Shown here: one piece after another, positions 28,591 through 35,374 of the stretch
Position numbering within the stretch: position 1 is the stretch's first letter
Layout: every line of letters begins with the position of its first letter
Assembly (NCBI GenBank): GCA_947594855.1
Contig: CANQEL010000006.1
Coordinates: 1-64,000, forward strand
Reading direction: 5' to 3'
From: an uncultured Lachnospiraceae bacterium
GTDB taxonomy: Bacteria; Bacillota; Clostridia; Lachnospirales; Lachnospiraceae
DNA length: 64,000 nt
Notes under the pieces: generated by a model
Database searches by the model: none
Seen by the model: only the letters and a program-made list of their open reading frames with translations
What the model was told of the DNA's origin: nothing
Made by a program: the position numbers and the translations under genes

Positions 28591-30770
28591 GCCTCCACAT
28601 CCTTCACAATACAACAGTTATAACCCATATCTCCAAAACGCTTTATAACAAACTGCGCATCATTATCATTACTATTTGCAAGAAGCGTATACAGATTTCC
28701 ATCCTCCAATGTACCCATATAATCTGTCTGACGCAGTTTATCCATAAGCTGATTACTGACGTCCTTATAGTCTTTTTCGCCGGCATCTACCCTAAGCAGT
28801 GTACATTCCGTTAGTCCTTTGCTCTGGGCATTCATAAACGCCTGCATAAGTGTCTTGAAAGCATCTGTGGTAAGCATCCTTGCACCCTCTACATATCTTT
28901 CGTGTTCAAGAATATCAAGATATCTTGTTGCACGAAGCACTGCATTCTGTATAAGCGCGCTGATTACTATAAGCTGATTAGCCTGGCCAAGCGTCATGCT
29001 TTCCCATGGGATACCCCATATCATCATAATCATCTGCATTTCATCATTATCTGAATAAATTGCATTCGCCATAAGCGGGTATCTTTCATCCATTTTACGG
29101 TTAATAAATACCTTACGCTCCAACATGGTTTCGTACATTTCTCCCATTTCGGTATATTTTATAGAATTACCAAGCACTCTCGCCTTTTTAGAGGTTGACG
29201 ACAAAAGCCTGGCATATGTTTCATTGGAAATGGTATATATTGCCACGTCTTTGCTTTTAACAAGTTTTCCAAGCATATCGGCAGCATAAAACAATACTTC
29301 CTCCGGGTTGTACTTATCAAGCGCCGACGTAATTTTGTATATTTTCCCTACACTGTCATTCTGGTTGACAATCTGGGTCTCAAGCGCATTTTTTACGCGC
29401 ACGTTACTTCCGTTAATATCCTGTATATCATCCAGCTGGGTAAAAAGGAAATCCCTTTCTTCCTCGCTTTCAAACTTCATCCGTTTAATCTGGTCGCGCA
29501 TATATCCTACTACCAGACCCAGTATAAACAACTGCGCAATCCATATATATGTATTAGCATCGAGCATGACTTCAAACCCTGAACGGTCATACATCTGCCT
29601 GAAACAATATCCCGCAACTGCAAGAACCGCTGAAAACGTCGCCTGCTGCTGTCCATAAACTATCGCAAATAAAAGCACATACAAAAGATAGAAGTCCAGA
29701 TTTGCAAAATACTGGCTTCCGACCGCACGGTTATTCAGCATAAAAAACGGAATGAATGCAATAAGATTTTCCAAAAAAGGAATAAGCGAACTTAACAGCC
29801 ATCCTGACTTTTTGATGATTCTTCTAAAAAACGGTTCTTTTACATCCTCACCCGTAAGAAAAATATAAGGATACTTTTTCATGTGCGCAGCAATCTTCTG
29901 CACTATAGTCCTGGTATCGCAAAAAAACGGATTGCCAAATTCGCTGTCAAAGCGGTTATTTGATAAGACAACCCTGTGCTTATTATCATCACCCGTCATA
30001 ACAATAGGCGCAGTATCACCCATTGCATCCTGTACTATCGAAGCAAGGTCGCTCATGGTAATCTCTATGGATGATGAAATATTATATACCTGGCTTCTGT
30101 GCGTCATACATGAAGCAGCACGGTAGATAAACTCTATTGCATCAGCTTCATACAAAAGCGAAACGCTGCGGTTTTTGTCAACCGTAATGGTATTTTTAGC
30201 CATACACTCAAGGCACATACGGGTACATACGTCAGTTACGTCTCTGAGTGTTTTGGGAATTTTATATAAATGGTCCAGTCTTAACGTAATAATGTCAAGA
30301 TTCCTGTTATTGCGGTAACTTTCGCAAAGCTCCTCGCCCTGCGCAAATGACATTGCCTTAAAATCCACAGGTGAAGCCGGAGTATCCTCGCCTATATCAT
30401 TATCATAGTTAGCTCCGTATATCTCTCCTGATGAAAGATATACAAATTTGCCTTTTCCTGTCATTGCAAAGCCCATAAGTATATTAACAAGGCTTGCGGA
30501 ATATTTTACAGATTCAGCTTCTTCTCCCGACCATCTGAAATTCGTATCAAAAGCTCCCATATATATAGTCAAATCCGGCGCTACGCTTTCATATATATCC
30601 TTGATACAATTACAGTCGTATGTAAAATCATATCTTTCAAACACCCTCTGGTAAGGTTCTTTTGAATATTTGCTGCCTGTAAGAAGATATACCCGTTCTC
30701 CTTCTTTATTCAGCTTAATTATTAAATTGTTAATTAAACTTCCTGCACCACCAATCAACAGCACATTCAT
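28587..30770 (-). CDS. pelD: PelD-like c-di-GMP receptor fused to an SDR domain
   Basis: 727 residues. Residues 1-300 are an NAD-dependent epimerase (SDR) fold starting VLLIGGAGSL; SSGEIYG is present, but the usual YxxxK pair is not visible and the third glycine of the Rossmann motif is missing, so catalysis is doubtful. Four membrane helices follow (about 322-424), then a GAF domain (about 470-610) and a degenerate GGDEF domain. In that domain GGDEF is replaced by EDGNL (689-693), while the inhibitory-site motif RQTD (680-683) keeps the canonical five-residue distance. Thus it should bind c-di-GMP without making it, like PelD. Its start overlaps the pqqD-like stop as TAATG. Confidence 0.88.
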   Translation of the reverse strand: MNVLLIGGAGSLINNLIIKLNKEGERVYLLTGSKYSKEPYQRVFERYDFTYDCNCIKDIYESVAPDLTIYMGAFDTNFRWSGEEAESVKYSASLVNILMGFAMTGKGKFVYLSSGEIYGANYDNDIGEDTPASPVDFKAMSFAQGEELCESYRNNRNLDIITLRLDHLYKIPKTLRDVTDVCTRMCLECMAKNTITVDKNRSVSLLYEADAIEFIYRAASCMTHRSQVYNISSSIEITMSDLASIVQDAMGDTAPIVMTGDDNKHRVVLSNNRFDSEFGNPFFCDTRTIVQKIAAHMKKYPYIFLTGEDVKEPFFRRIIKKSGWLLSSLIPFLENLIAFIPFFMLNNRAVGSQYFANLDFYLLYVLLFAIVYGQQQATFSAVLAVAGYCFRQMYDRSGFEVMLDANTYIWIAQLFILGLVVGYMRDQIKRMKFESEEERDFLFTQLDDIQDINGSNVRVKNALETQIVNQNDSVGKIYKITSALDKYNPEEVLFYAADMLGKLVKSKDVAIYTISNETYARLLSSTSKKARVLGNSIKYTEMGEMYETMLERKVFINRKMDERYPLMANAIYSDNDEMQMIMMIWGIPWESMTLGQANQLIVISALIQNAVLRATRYLDILEHERYVEGARMLTTDAFKTLMQAFMNAQSKGLTECTLLRVDAGEKDYKDVSNQLMDKLRQTDYMGTLEDGNLYTLLANSNDNDAQFVIKRFGDMGYNCCIVKDVEA

Positions 30771-31042
30771 TATATATGTTCACCTACCGATTGTATTTCT
30801 ACTCCATATTCCTCTAACTGTGACATAAATATTAGAATATCAGATATAATCTCATCCCTGCGGACCTGATACTCCTCAGACAGCTCATCTGCAATATGTT
30901 CTTTATCCATACCCTTTACCAGACGCCGGTATATATCAGCCCCCGTATCATTCATGGACAACGGCATCCTGCATGGTTTACCCTCCTGACAGGTATCAAC
31001 GAGCCAGTACAAACCAGCAGCCTTTCTTAAAACATATCGCAT
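30770..31042 (-). CDS. PqqD-like peptide-binding protein
   Basis: 90 residues. The winged-helix PqqD fold (RiPP recognition element) is suggested by the N-terminal strand pair YVLRKAAGLYWLVDT, MNDTGADIYRRLVKG, then a helical segment ending in a Glu-rich helix. Such proteins grip the leader of a substrate peptide and present it to an enzyme. GGGGTGAG precedes the ATG. It is the first gene behind a consensus promoter and overlaps pelD by one base, so it is translationally tied to polysaccharide synthesis. No cognate modifying enzyme sits beside it. Confidence 0.85.
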   Translation of the reverse strand: MRYVLRKAAGLYWLVDTCQEGKPCRMPLSMNDTGADIYRRLVKGMDKEHIADELSEEYQVRRDEIISDILIFMSQLEEYGVEIQSVGEHI

Positions 31043-31088
31043 TTTCTCACCCCGTATGAACAGAATAACCTTTTTTTATATTCTATTT

Positions 31089-31117
31089 ATTATATCATTA
31101 TAAATATACATTGTCAA
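31089..31117 (-). promoter_or_regulatory. Perfect sigma-A promoter of the PqqD-pel operon
   Basis: On the minus strand TTGACA (31112-31117) and TATAAT (31089-31094) are both perfect, with a 17-base spacer. The dyad ATTGT-N5-ACAAT (31110-31124) overlaps the -35 box and could be an operator. The promoter lies in the 99-base gap after the peptidase gene, so pel genes can be expressed without it. Confidence 0.88.
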
Positions 31118-31141
31118 AAACAATACTCCTTATTAATGTTA

Positions 31142-31648
31142 TCACTCTGTCTTATTTTCCGTTGTGTTATTTACGATATTTCCGTGCTTTCTACGATATA
31201 AAAAAAATCGCTTACACCGCGCCACAGTGTGCGAAATCAACGGCCGTAATGGTCTGAGAAACAGCCATATACGCGTTAATACCCTGTAAATTATATTGTC
31301 TGCAGATATGCGTCTTCCTTTTCTTATAAGTTCTGTCAGTATACCCCGTACCTGGTCCGGGCGCAGCGGCCCTTCAACCTCTTTCTGATTGTCTCCTACA
31401 AGATAAAGCTCATTTCCTTTTCTTTTCCATATGCGGTGAAGTACAAGTATGCTTTCATCCCTGCGGTAAAGTATAACATCCCCGCGTTTTACCATATCAG
31501 GATTCACAGGAGCCACAACGACTTCATCCCTACCCGGCACAAGTACCGGATACATACTATAGCCCTGGGGTTTAATCTGAACCGTTTTCCCCTGAATAAG
31601 AAGTTCCTCAATATCCATTTTATTAATTCCGCTATCTGTTTCCGACAT
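31142..31648 (-). CDS. SipW-like S24/S26 serine peptidase
   Basis: 168 residues. The signature GYSMYPVL supplies the catalytic serine (S31). VILYRR and LVLHRI follow, placing a histidine (H71) where most bacterial signal peptidases keep lysine, as in SipW and archaeal or ER signal peptidases; GDN (85-87) completes the fold. There is no N-terminal membrane helix; a weak hydrophobic stretch lies near residues 115-140. ATG 31648 has GAGGGG about 8 bases upstream; ATG 31666 has none. In this neighbourhood it may cut a leader peptide rather than ordinary secreted proteins. It is divergent from the PqqD-kinase gene. Confidence 0.85.
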   Translation of the reverse strand: MSETDSGINKMDIEELLIQGKTVQIKPQGYSMYPVLVPGRDEVVVAPVNPDMVKRGDVILYRRDESILVLHRIWKRKGNELYLVGDNQKEVEGPLRPDQVRGILTELIRKGRRISADNIIYRVLTRIWLFLRPLRPLISHTVARCKRFFLYRRKHGNIVNNTTENKTE

Positions 31649-31674
31649 ACGCTTTCCCCTCACCATTTTAAATA

Positions 31675-31726
31675 TTGCAAGTATATTGTAGCATTTTCAC
31701 CTTAATAATGCTATAATAACTTGTAA
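31675..31726. promoter_or_regulatory. Symmetric divergent extended -10 promoters
   Basis: The plus-strand half (31708-31726) reads ATGCTATAATAACTTGTAA and the minus-strand half (31694 back to 31675) reads ATGCTACAATATACTTGCAA. Each has TGnTAnAAT, an extended -10 box, and the two form an imperfect dyad with a 13-base centre. They drive the kinase-like gene (plus) and the peptidase gene (minus). The shared ACTTGYAA segment after the -10 may bind a common regulator. Confidence 0.65.
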
Positions 31727-31751
31727 GCTGCCCGCAAAAAGGAGGTATTCC

Positions 31752-32915
31752 ATGAAACGAAACGACAGTTATGTTTTAAGAAAGCTTGACGGTATTCCGT
31801 ATCTTATGACATTCGGACAATCCCGCGCCGACCTTTGCCGCGGTGTAAAACTTAATGAAACCGGCGAATTTTTATGGAATCTTCTTGGCAGGGAAACTGA
31901 CAGGGAAAATTTAATCTCTGAATTAGAAAAGCATTATAAGACACCGGAAGATAATTTCTCCGTTGCCGATGACCTTGATAATTTTTTGAAAGAACTTATC
32001 CGCCGTGGGATACTGGAAGAAGATACATATTCACATACAGATGATTCCCCGCCTTTCATGTATATATCCATAGCAGGTATTAATCTGCGCCTGTGCGGTC
32101 CTTCCGGAGCTTTTTATCATTCATTTGAAAGTTTCCGTATTGAAAAACCCGACAAAATACATCAGACTATAACCCTTATTAATGATATGCCCCCTAATAA
32201 AATAAACGGCACGCTTCTTATCCGAAACAATGAACTTACTGTTGTAGAAAGTGCAGACCGCTATGTGCTTTTCTTTCCCTCAGTCCCTGAGATTATCGAA
32301 GCCCATATGTCAAAAGACGGAAAAGAATCCCGCTTTTATTACATAGCAGAGATTAACGATACTTTCCGTGAAAATATGTTCCATGCAATAAGGCTTATAT
32401 ATCTATATTTTATTATGCGAAACGATATGTCGGTTATTCATTCCGCATCTTTACTTTACCGGGACCGCCTATGGCTCTTTTCAGGCATATCCGGCACAGG
32501 CAAATCAACCCATACAAAACTGTGGCATAAGTTACTTGATACGCCGTTAATAAATGGCGACCTTAACCTTATCAGCCTAAAAAACAATCAGGCTGTCGTA
32601 CACGGCATCCCCTGGTGCGGAACTTCAGAAATATTTGACACCAAAACCCATGAGCTTGGCGGAATTATACTGTTAAAGCAGTCTCCTGATAATTATGTGG
32701 AAGAACTCACTCCTGATAAAAAATCACTTCTTATATCACAGCGTCTTATTACTCCGGTATGGACAGAAGATATGCTTGATATGAACCTTGATTTTACAGA
32801 CAGGCTTCTTCCTCATATACTCGTATGCAGACTGCATTGCAGCATAAGTGATGAAGCCGTATATACAATAAAAAACAGAATAGACGGCTATCTTTCCGAA
32901 ACCGGCGCAGAATAA
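31752..32915 (+). CDS. PqqD domain fused to an HPr-kinase-like domain
   Basis: 387 residues. Residues 1-95 are PqqD-like (YVLRKLDGIPYLMTF, LNETGEFLWNLL, a helical repeat ending FLKELIRRGIL). Residues 100-387 resemble the C-terminal domain of HPr kinase/phosphorylase, with HSASLL (230-235), the P-loop GISGTGKST (245-253) and NGDLNLI just after it. Related proteins phosphorylate lasso-peptide precursors or accompany exosortase-type polysaccharide systems. Here kinase and peptide-binding domain are joined, suggesting phosphorylation of a peptide substrate. AGGAGG lies upstream of the ATG. It converges with the ABC exporter gene, leaving 16 bases between the stops. Confidence 0.85.
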   Translation: MKRNDSYVLRKLDGIPYLMTFGQSRADLCRGVKLNETGEFLWNLLGRETDRENLISELEKHYKTPEDNFSVADDLDNFLKELIRRGILEEDTYSHTDDSPPFMYISIAGINLRLCGPSGAFYHSFESFRIEKPDKIHQTITLINDMPPNKINGTLLIRNNELTVVESADRYVLFFPSVPEIIEAHMSKDGKESRFYYIAEINDTFRENMFHAIRLIYLYFIMRNDMSVIHSASLLYRDRLWLFSGISGTGKSTHTKLWHKLLDTPLINGDLNLISLKNNQAVVHGIPWCGTSEIFDTKTHELGGIILLKQSPDNYVEELTPDKKSLLISQRLITPVWTEDMLDMNLDFTDRLLPHILVCRLHCSISDEAVYTIKNRIDGYLSETGAE

Positions 32916-32931
32916 CCGTCTATCATATATA

Positions 32932-34716
32932 TTAAAACCCTCTAACCATTTCATCTATCTCTTCGTCATTAAGAATCTCACACTTTTTATTCCTGATTGC
33001 ATATACGCGGTTACATGCGCTAAGCACCGTAGGTCTGTGCGTAGTTACGATACAGGTACGCGGATATTCGTCATGCATAATATTTTTCAGCACCCTTCTC
33101 TCTGTAGCCACATCAAGCGCTGAAGTTGCTTCATCTAAAAGAAGTATCGGCGATTTTCTAAGCAGCGCCCTTGCAATCGAAAGCCTCTGCGCCTGCCCTT
33201 CGGACAATCCGCCGCCTCTTTCCTTAATCTCGCTGTCAATGCCGTCAGGAAGTTTCTCTACAAAGTCCCATGCGCATGACATCTTAAGCACTTCCACAAT
33301 CTCCTCATCCGTAGCGTCAGGCTTGACATTTCTCATATTTTCAGCAATCGTTCCTGAAAACATTGTATTGCCCTGCGGAACATAAGAGAACAATTTTCTC
33401 GTTGAAGGAGTAAGTTCTACTTTTGTAGAATTCCTTGTATCAATATCTGCGTTTCCACCGCACAGCGCCGCTTCGCCCTCTTTTATCGGCATAAGCGACA
33501 GTATAAGCCTTAACATGGTTGTCTTACCTTCTCCTGAAGGCCCGACAAGCGCAATAATCTCATGCGGATGGGCATCAATCGACGCGCCCTCAAACACTTC
33601 CGTTCCTGTCTTATATGTATACGACACATCTCTCATACATAGACTTATGCCTTCGTTTACATACTTACTGCGAAGCTCCTCGACTTCCTCATCATGCGAG
33701 CAGTCCTCCCTTGGCATCTCCACAATATCCATAAGACGCCCTGCGGATGTGGTAAGCCCGATTGCCGTAGGTATAAGCGAAGTAAGGTTATGCAGCGCGC
33801 CGGTAAGCGTACCGGACAGCGAAAGGAACATCGTCATCGTACCGTAACTTATCGCGCCACTCCACACTCGGTATATTCCCCATCCATACGAAGCATACGA
33901 TACTATAAGCCCCGCCGTTGAGAGTATTATCGACGTGCCGATGGACATTTTTTGAAAATCCAGTTTCATCGTAATATATTCTTTCTGAAGCTGTTTAAGC
34001 CTCGCCACATACAATTTGATAAGGTCAAAAGCCTTAATCGTCTGGATATTGGAAAATGTCTCCTGGTTAAATCCCGACATCTTAGCTCCGAGAGCCGCGC
34101 TCTTCTTATTATTATTTATCATACGGTTCATAAGAGTCTTCGACAGTATAAGGCTTACAGGCATACCTAAGAATGCAAATACCGCAAATGTCCAGTCATA
34201 ATATATAACCATTGCAAATGCGCTTATAAACCTGAATACATATATTATGAGATTCGGAATAAAACTTAAAACACCTGATGAAATGCCAGAAGCATCCGAA
34301 CCCCATCTTGTAAGCAAATCTCCGGTATGGTAGTTCGTAAGCGACTCCCAGTCTGTAACGAGAATCTTCTCAAATATGTCTGATTTGATTTCCGCATCTA
34401 CCTTCATGCTTATGTAGCTTGAAGCATAATCAGACGCCATGCCAAGCAGTGTAGTAAATATGTTAAGACCTATCATCATACAGAAAGTACCTATAACTTC
34501 GCCCGTTTGATGACCTGTAATAATATCTACAAGGTCCCTTGATACAAGGCTTGTAAGAAGCGCAATTACAGTACTTACCATGCCGAGCGCAGTATAAAAT
34601 ATCATAGCAAGCCAGTAACGTCTTGCATAGCCGTATATCCATTTGGTTTCACGCCACATTTCCTGAAGGCGACCTTCACGAATACGGCCTATGAAAAATT
34701 TGATTTTTTCTTTCAT
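32932..34716 (-). CDS. ABC exporter, half-transporter without protease domain
   Basis: 594 residues: six membrane helices (about residues 35-330) fused to an ATPase with Walker A GPSGEGKTT (392-400), the signature LSEGQAQRLSIARALL and Walker B ILLLDEATSALD. A short amphipathic N terminus replaces the C39 peptidase domain found in many bacteriocin exporters, so any leader removal must be done by another enzyme, for example the S24/S26 peptidase. It should act as a homodimer. AAGGAAGG precedes the ATG. It lies directly downstream of the gene for the 133-residue leader-bearing protein, behind an intervening hairpin, making that protein its likely cargo. Confidence 0.9.
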   Translation of the reverse strand: MKEKIKFFIGRIREGRLQEMWRETKWIYGYARRYWLAMIFYTALGMVSTVIALLTSLVSRDLVDIITGHQTGEVIGTFCMMIGLNIFTTLLGMASDYASSYISMKVDAEIKSDIFEKILVTDWESLTNYHTGDLLTRWGSDASGISSGVLSFIPNLIIYVFRFISAFAMVIYYDWTFAVFAFLGMPVSLILSKTLMNRMINNNKKSAALGAKMSGFNQETFSNIQTIKAFDLIKLYVARLKQLQKEYITMKLDFQKMSIGTSIILSTAGLIVSYASYGWGIYRVWSGAISYGTMTMFLSLSGTLTGALHNLTSLIPTAIGLTTSAGRLMDIVEMPREDCSHDEEVEELRSKYVNEGISLCMRDVSYTYKTGTEVFEGASIDAHPHEIIALVGPSGEGKTTMLRLILSLMPIKEGEAALCGGNADIDTRNSTKVELTPSTRKLFSYVPQGNTMFSGTIAENMRNVKPDATDEEIVEVLKMSCAWDFVEKLPDGIDSEIKERGGGLSEGQAQRLSIARALLRKSPILLLDEATSALDVATERRVLKNIMHDEYPRTCIVTTHRPTVLSACNRVYAIRNKKCEILNDEEIDEMVRGF

Positions 34717-34749
34717 CGGAAAAAATCCTTCCTTTAATATATTGAAACT

Positions 34750-34768
34750 TTAGTATAAGCTATACTAA
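34750..34768. promoter_or_regulatory. Short inverted repeat before the ABC exporter gene
   Basis: TTAGTATA (34750-34757) and TATACTAA (34761-34768) form a perfect 8-bp dyad around AGC, about 34 bases upstream of the exporter start. It could be an operator or part of a promoter. It is too AT-rich to be a convincing terminator. Confidence 0.45.
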
Positions 34769-34781
34769 ACAAAACTGAATA

Positions 34782-34818
34782 AAGTCCTGCAGAATCTTTT
34801 TAAGATTCTGCAGGACTT
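34782..34818 (-). terminator. Strong hairpin between the leader-bearing gene and the exporter
   Basis: A perfect 17-bp stem (34782-34798 with 34802-34818, 3-base loop) lies 46 bases after the small gene's stop. On the minus strand it is followed by TTTATTCAGTTTT, a moderate U-tract. It probably works as a partial terminator, giving much more of the small product than of the exporter, as is common for peptide precursors. Confidence 0.75.
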
Positions 34819-34864
34819 ATAAACTTAATTTTAATATAGCATTATTATACGTCACCTATAATTA

Positions 34865-35266
34865 TTAATGCTGACTACAATGCTTATTACATTGAATAAC
34901 TGGATCACTTGCAAGTGCTAAATCTGCTGAATCAGATGTTACTATTATATCACCAGTACCAATATGATCTGTATAATTTTGATGATAATTATACTTAATC
35001 TTAATTGTCATACCAGAAGCAACAACAGGAGTTCCTTGTGAACTCTTATACTCTACAGGTCTATTAAAGTTCAAAATAACAATTTGCTCTTCACCATGAT
35101 GTTTAGCTGAATGATCACCATTTACCTGTATACGATAATCATATCTGCCAGTCTGAGGCTCCTGATGCATTGTGGCGTTTGCTGTATAACAATCTCCACT
35201 TCCAGCATATACGCCTTCAGCTACTTCGTCATTTGCCAGAACTACCGGCTTTGCATAACTTTTCAT
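34865..35266 (-). CDS. Leader-bearing small protein, candidate exported peptide or precursor
   Basis: 133 residues from ATG 35266; ATG 35275 is only 2 bases from its AAGGAGG and is less likely. The N terminus YAKPVVLANDEVAEGVYAGSG is a non-hydrophobic leader, not a Sec signal. Similar leaders occur on small Lachnospiraceae proteins as far as I recall. The core that follows is hydrophilic and beta-rich (alternating IVILNF, MTIKIKYNY, DIIVTSD) and carries three cysteines, C26 and two near the end (CNKHC). A V-Y-A-G site at 19-22 obeys the -3/-1 rule of signal peptidases. It has its own promoter and a strong hairpin behind it, upstream of the exporter. The function is unknown. Confidence 0.8.
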   Translation of the reverse strand: MKSYAKPVVLANDEVAEGVYAGSGDCYTANATMHQEPQTGRYDYRIQVNGDHSAKHHGEEQIVILNFNRPVEYKSSQGTPVVASGMTIKIKYNYHQNYTDHIGTGDIIVTSDSADLALASDPVIQCNKHCSQH

Positions 35267-35327
35267 TTTTCGCATCTCCTCCTTAAAATTCTACTTACCT
35301 TTATGTACGATACTCTTAGCTATTATC

Positions 35328-35356
35328 AGTTTATACCTGATTTTTCTAATTGTCAA
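35328..35356 (-). promoter_or_regulatory. Promoter of the leader-bearing small protein gene
   Basis: On the minus strand a perfect TTGACA (35351-35356) is 17 bases from TAAACT (35328-35333; TATAAA overlaps at a shorter spacing). Transcription would start about 55 bases before the ATG, behind a long purine-rich leader ending in AAGGAGG. Confidence 0.65.
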
Positions 35357-35374
35357 TAATTGAAGATAAAAATT

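Noticed and set aside
31142..31648. General type I signal peptidase
   Set aside because: It lacks an N-terminal membrane anchor and uses a histidine in place of the lysine, and it sits among PqqD and kinase-like genes; a dedicated SipW-like role fits better.
32881..32922. Terminator between the kinase-like and exporter genes
   Set aside because: A TAGACGG/CCGTCTA pairing exists, but it spans a 24-base loop, has a mismatch and no U-tract, so it was not listed as a terminator.
30770..35275. Lasso-peptide biosynthesis cluster
   Set aside because: PqqD, HPr-kinase-like, nucleotidyltransferase and ABC genes are shared with lasso clusters, but the asparagine-synthetase-like cyclase and the transglutaminase-like protease are missing, and the 133-residue candidate lacks a short core with an acceptor Asp/Glu at a fixed distance.
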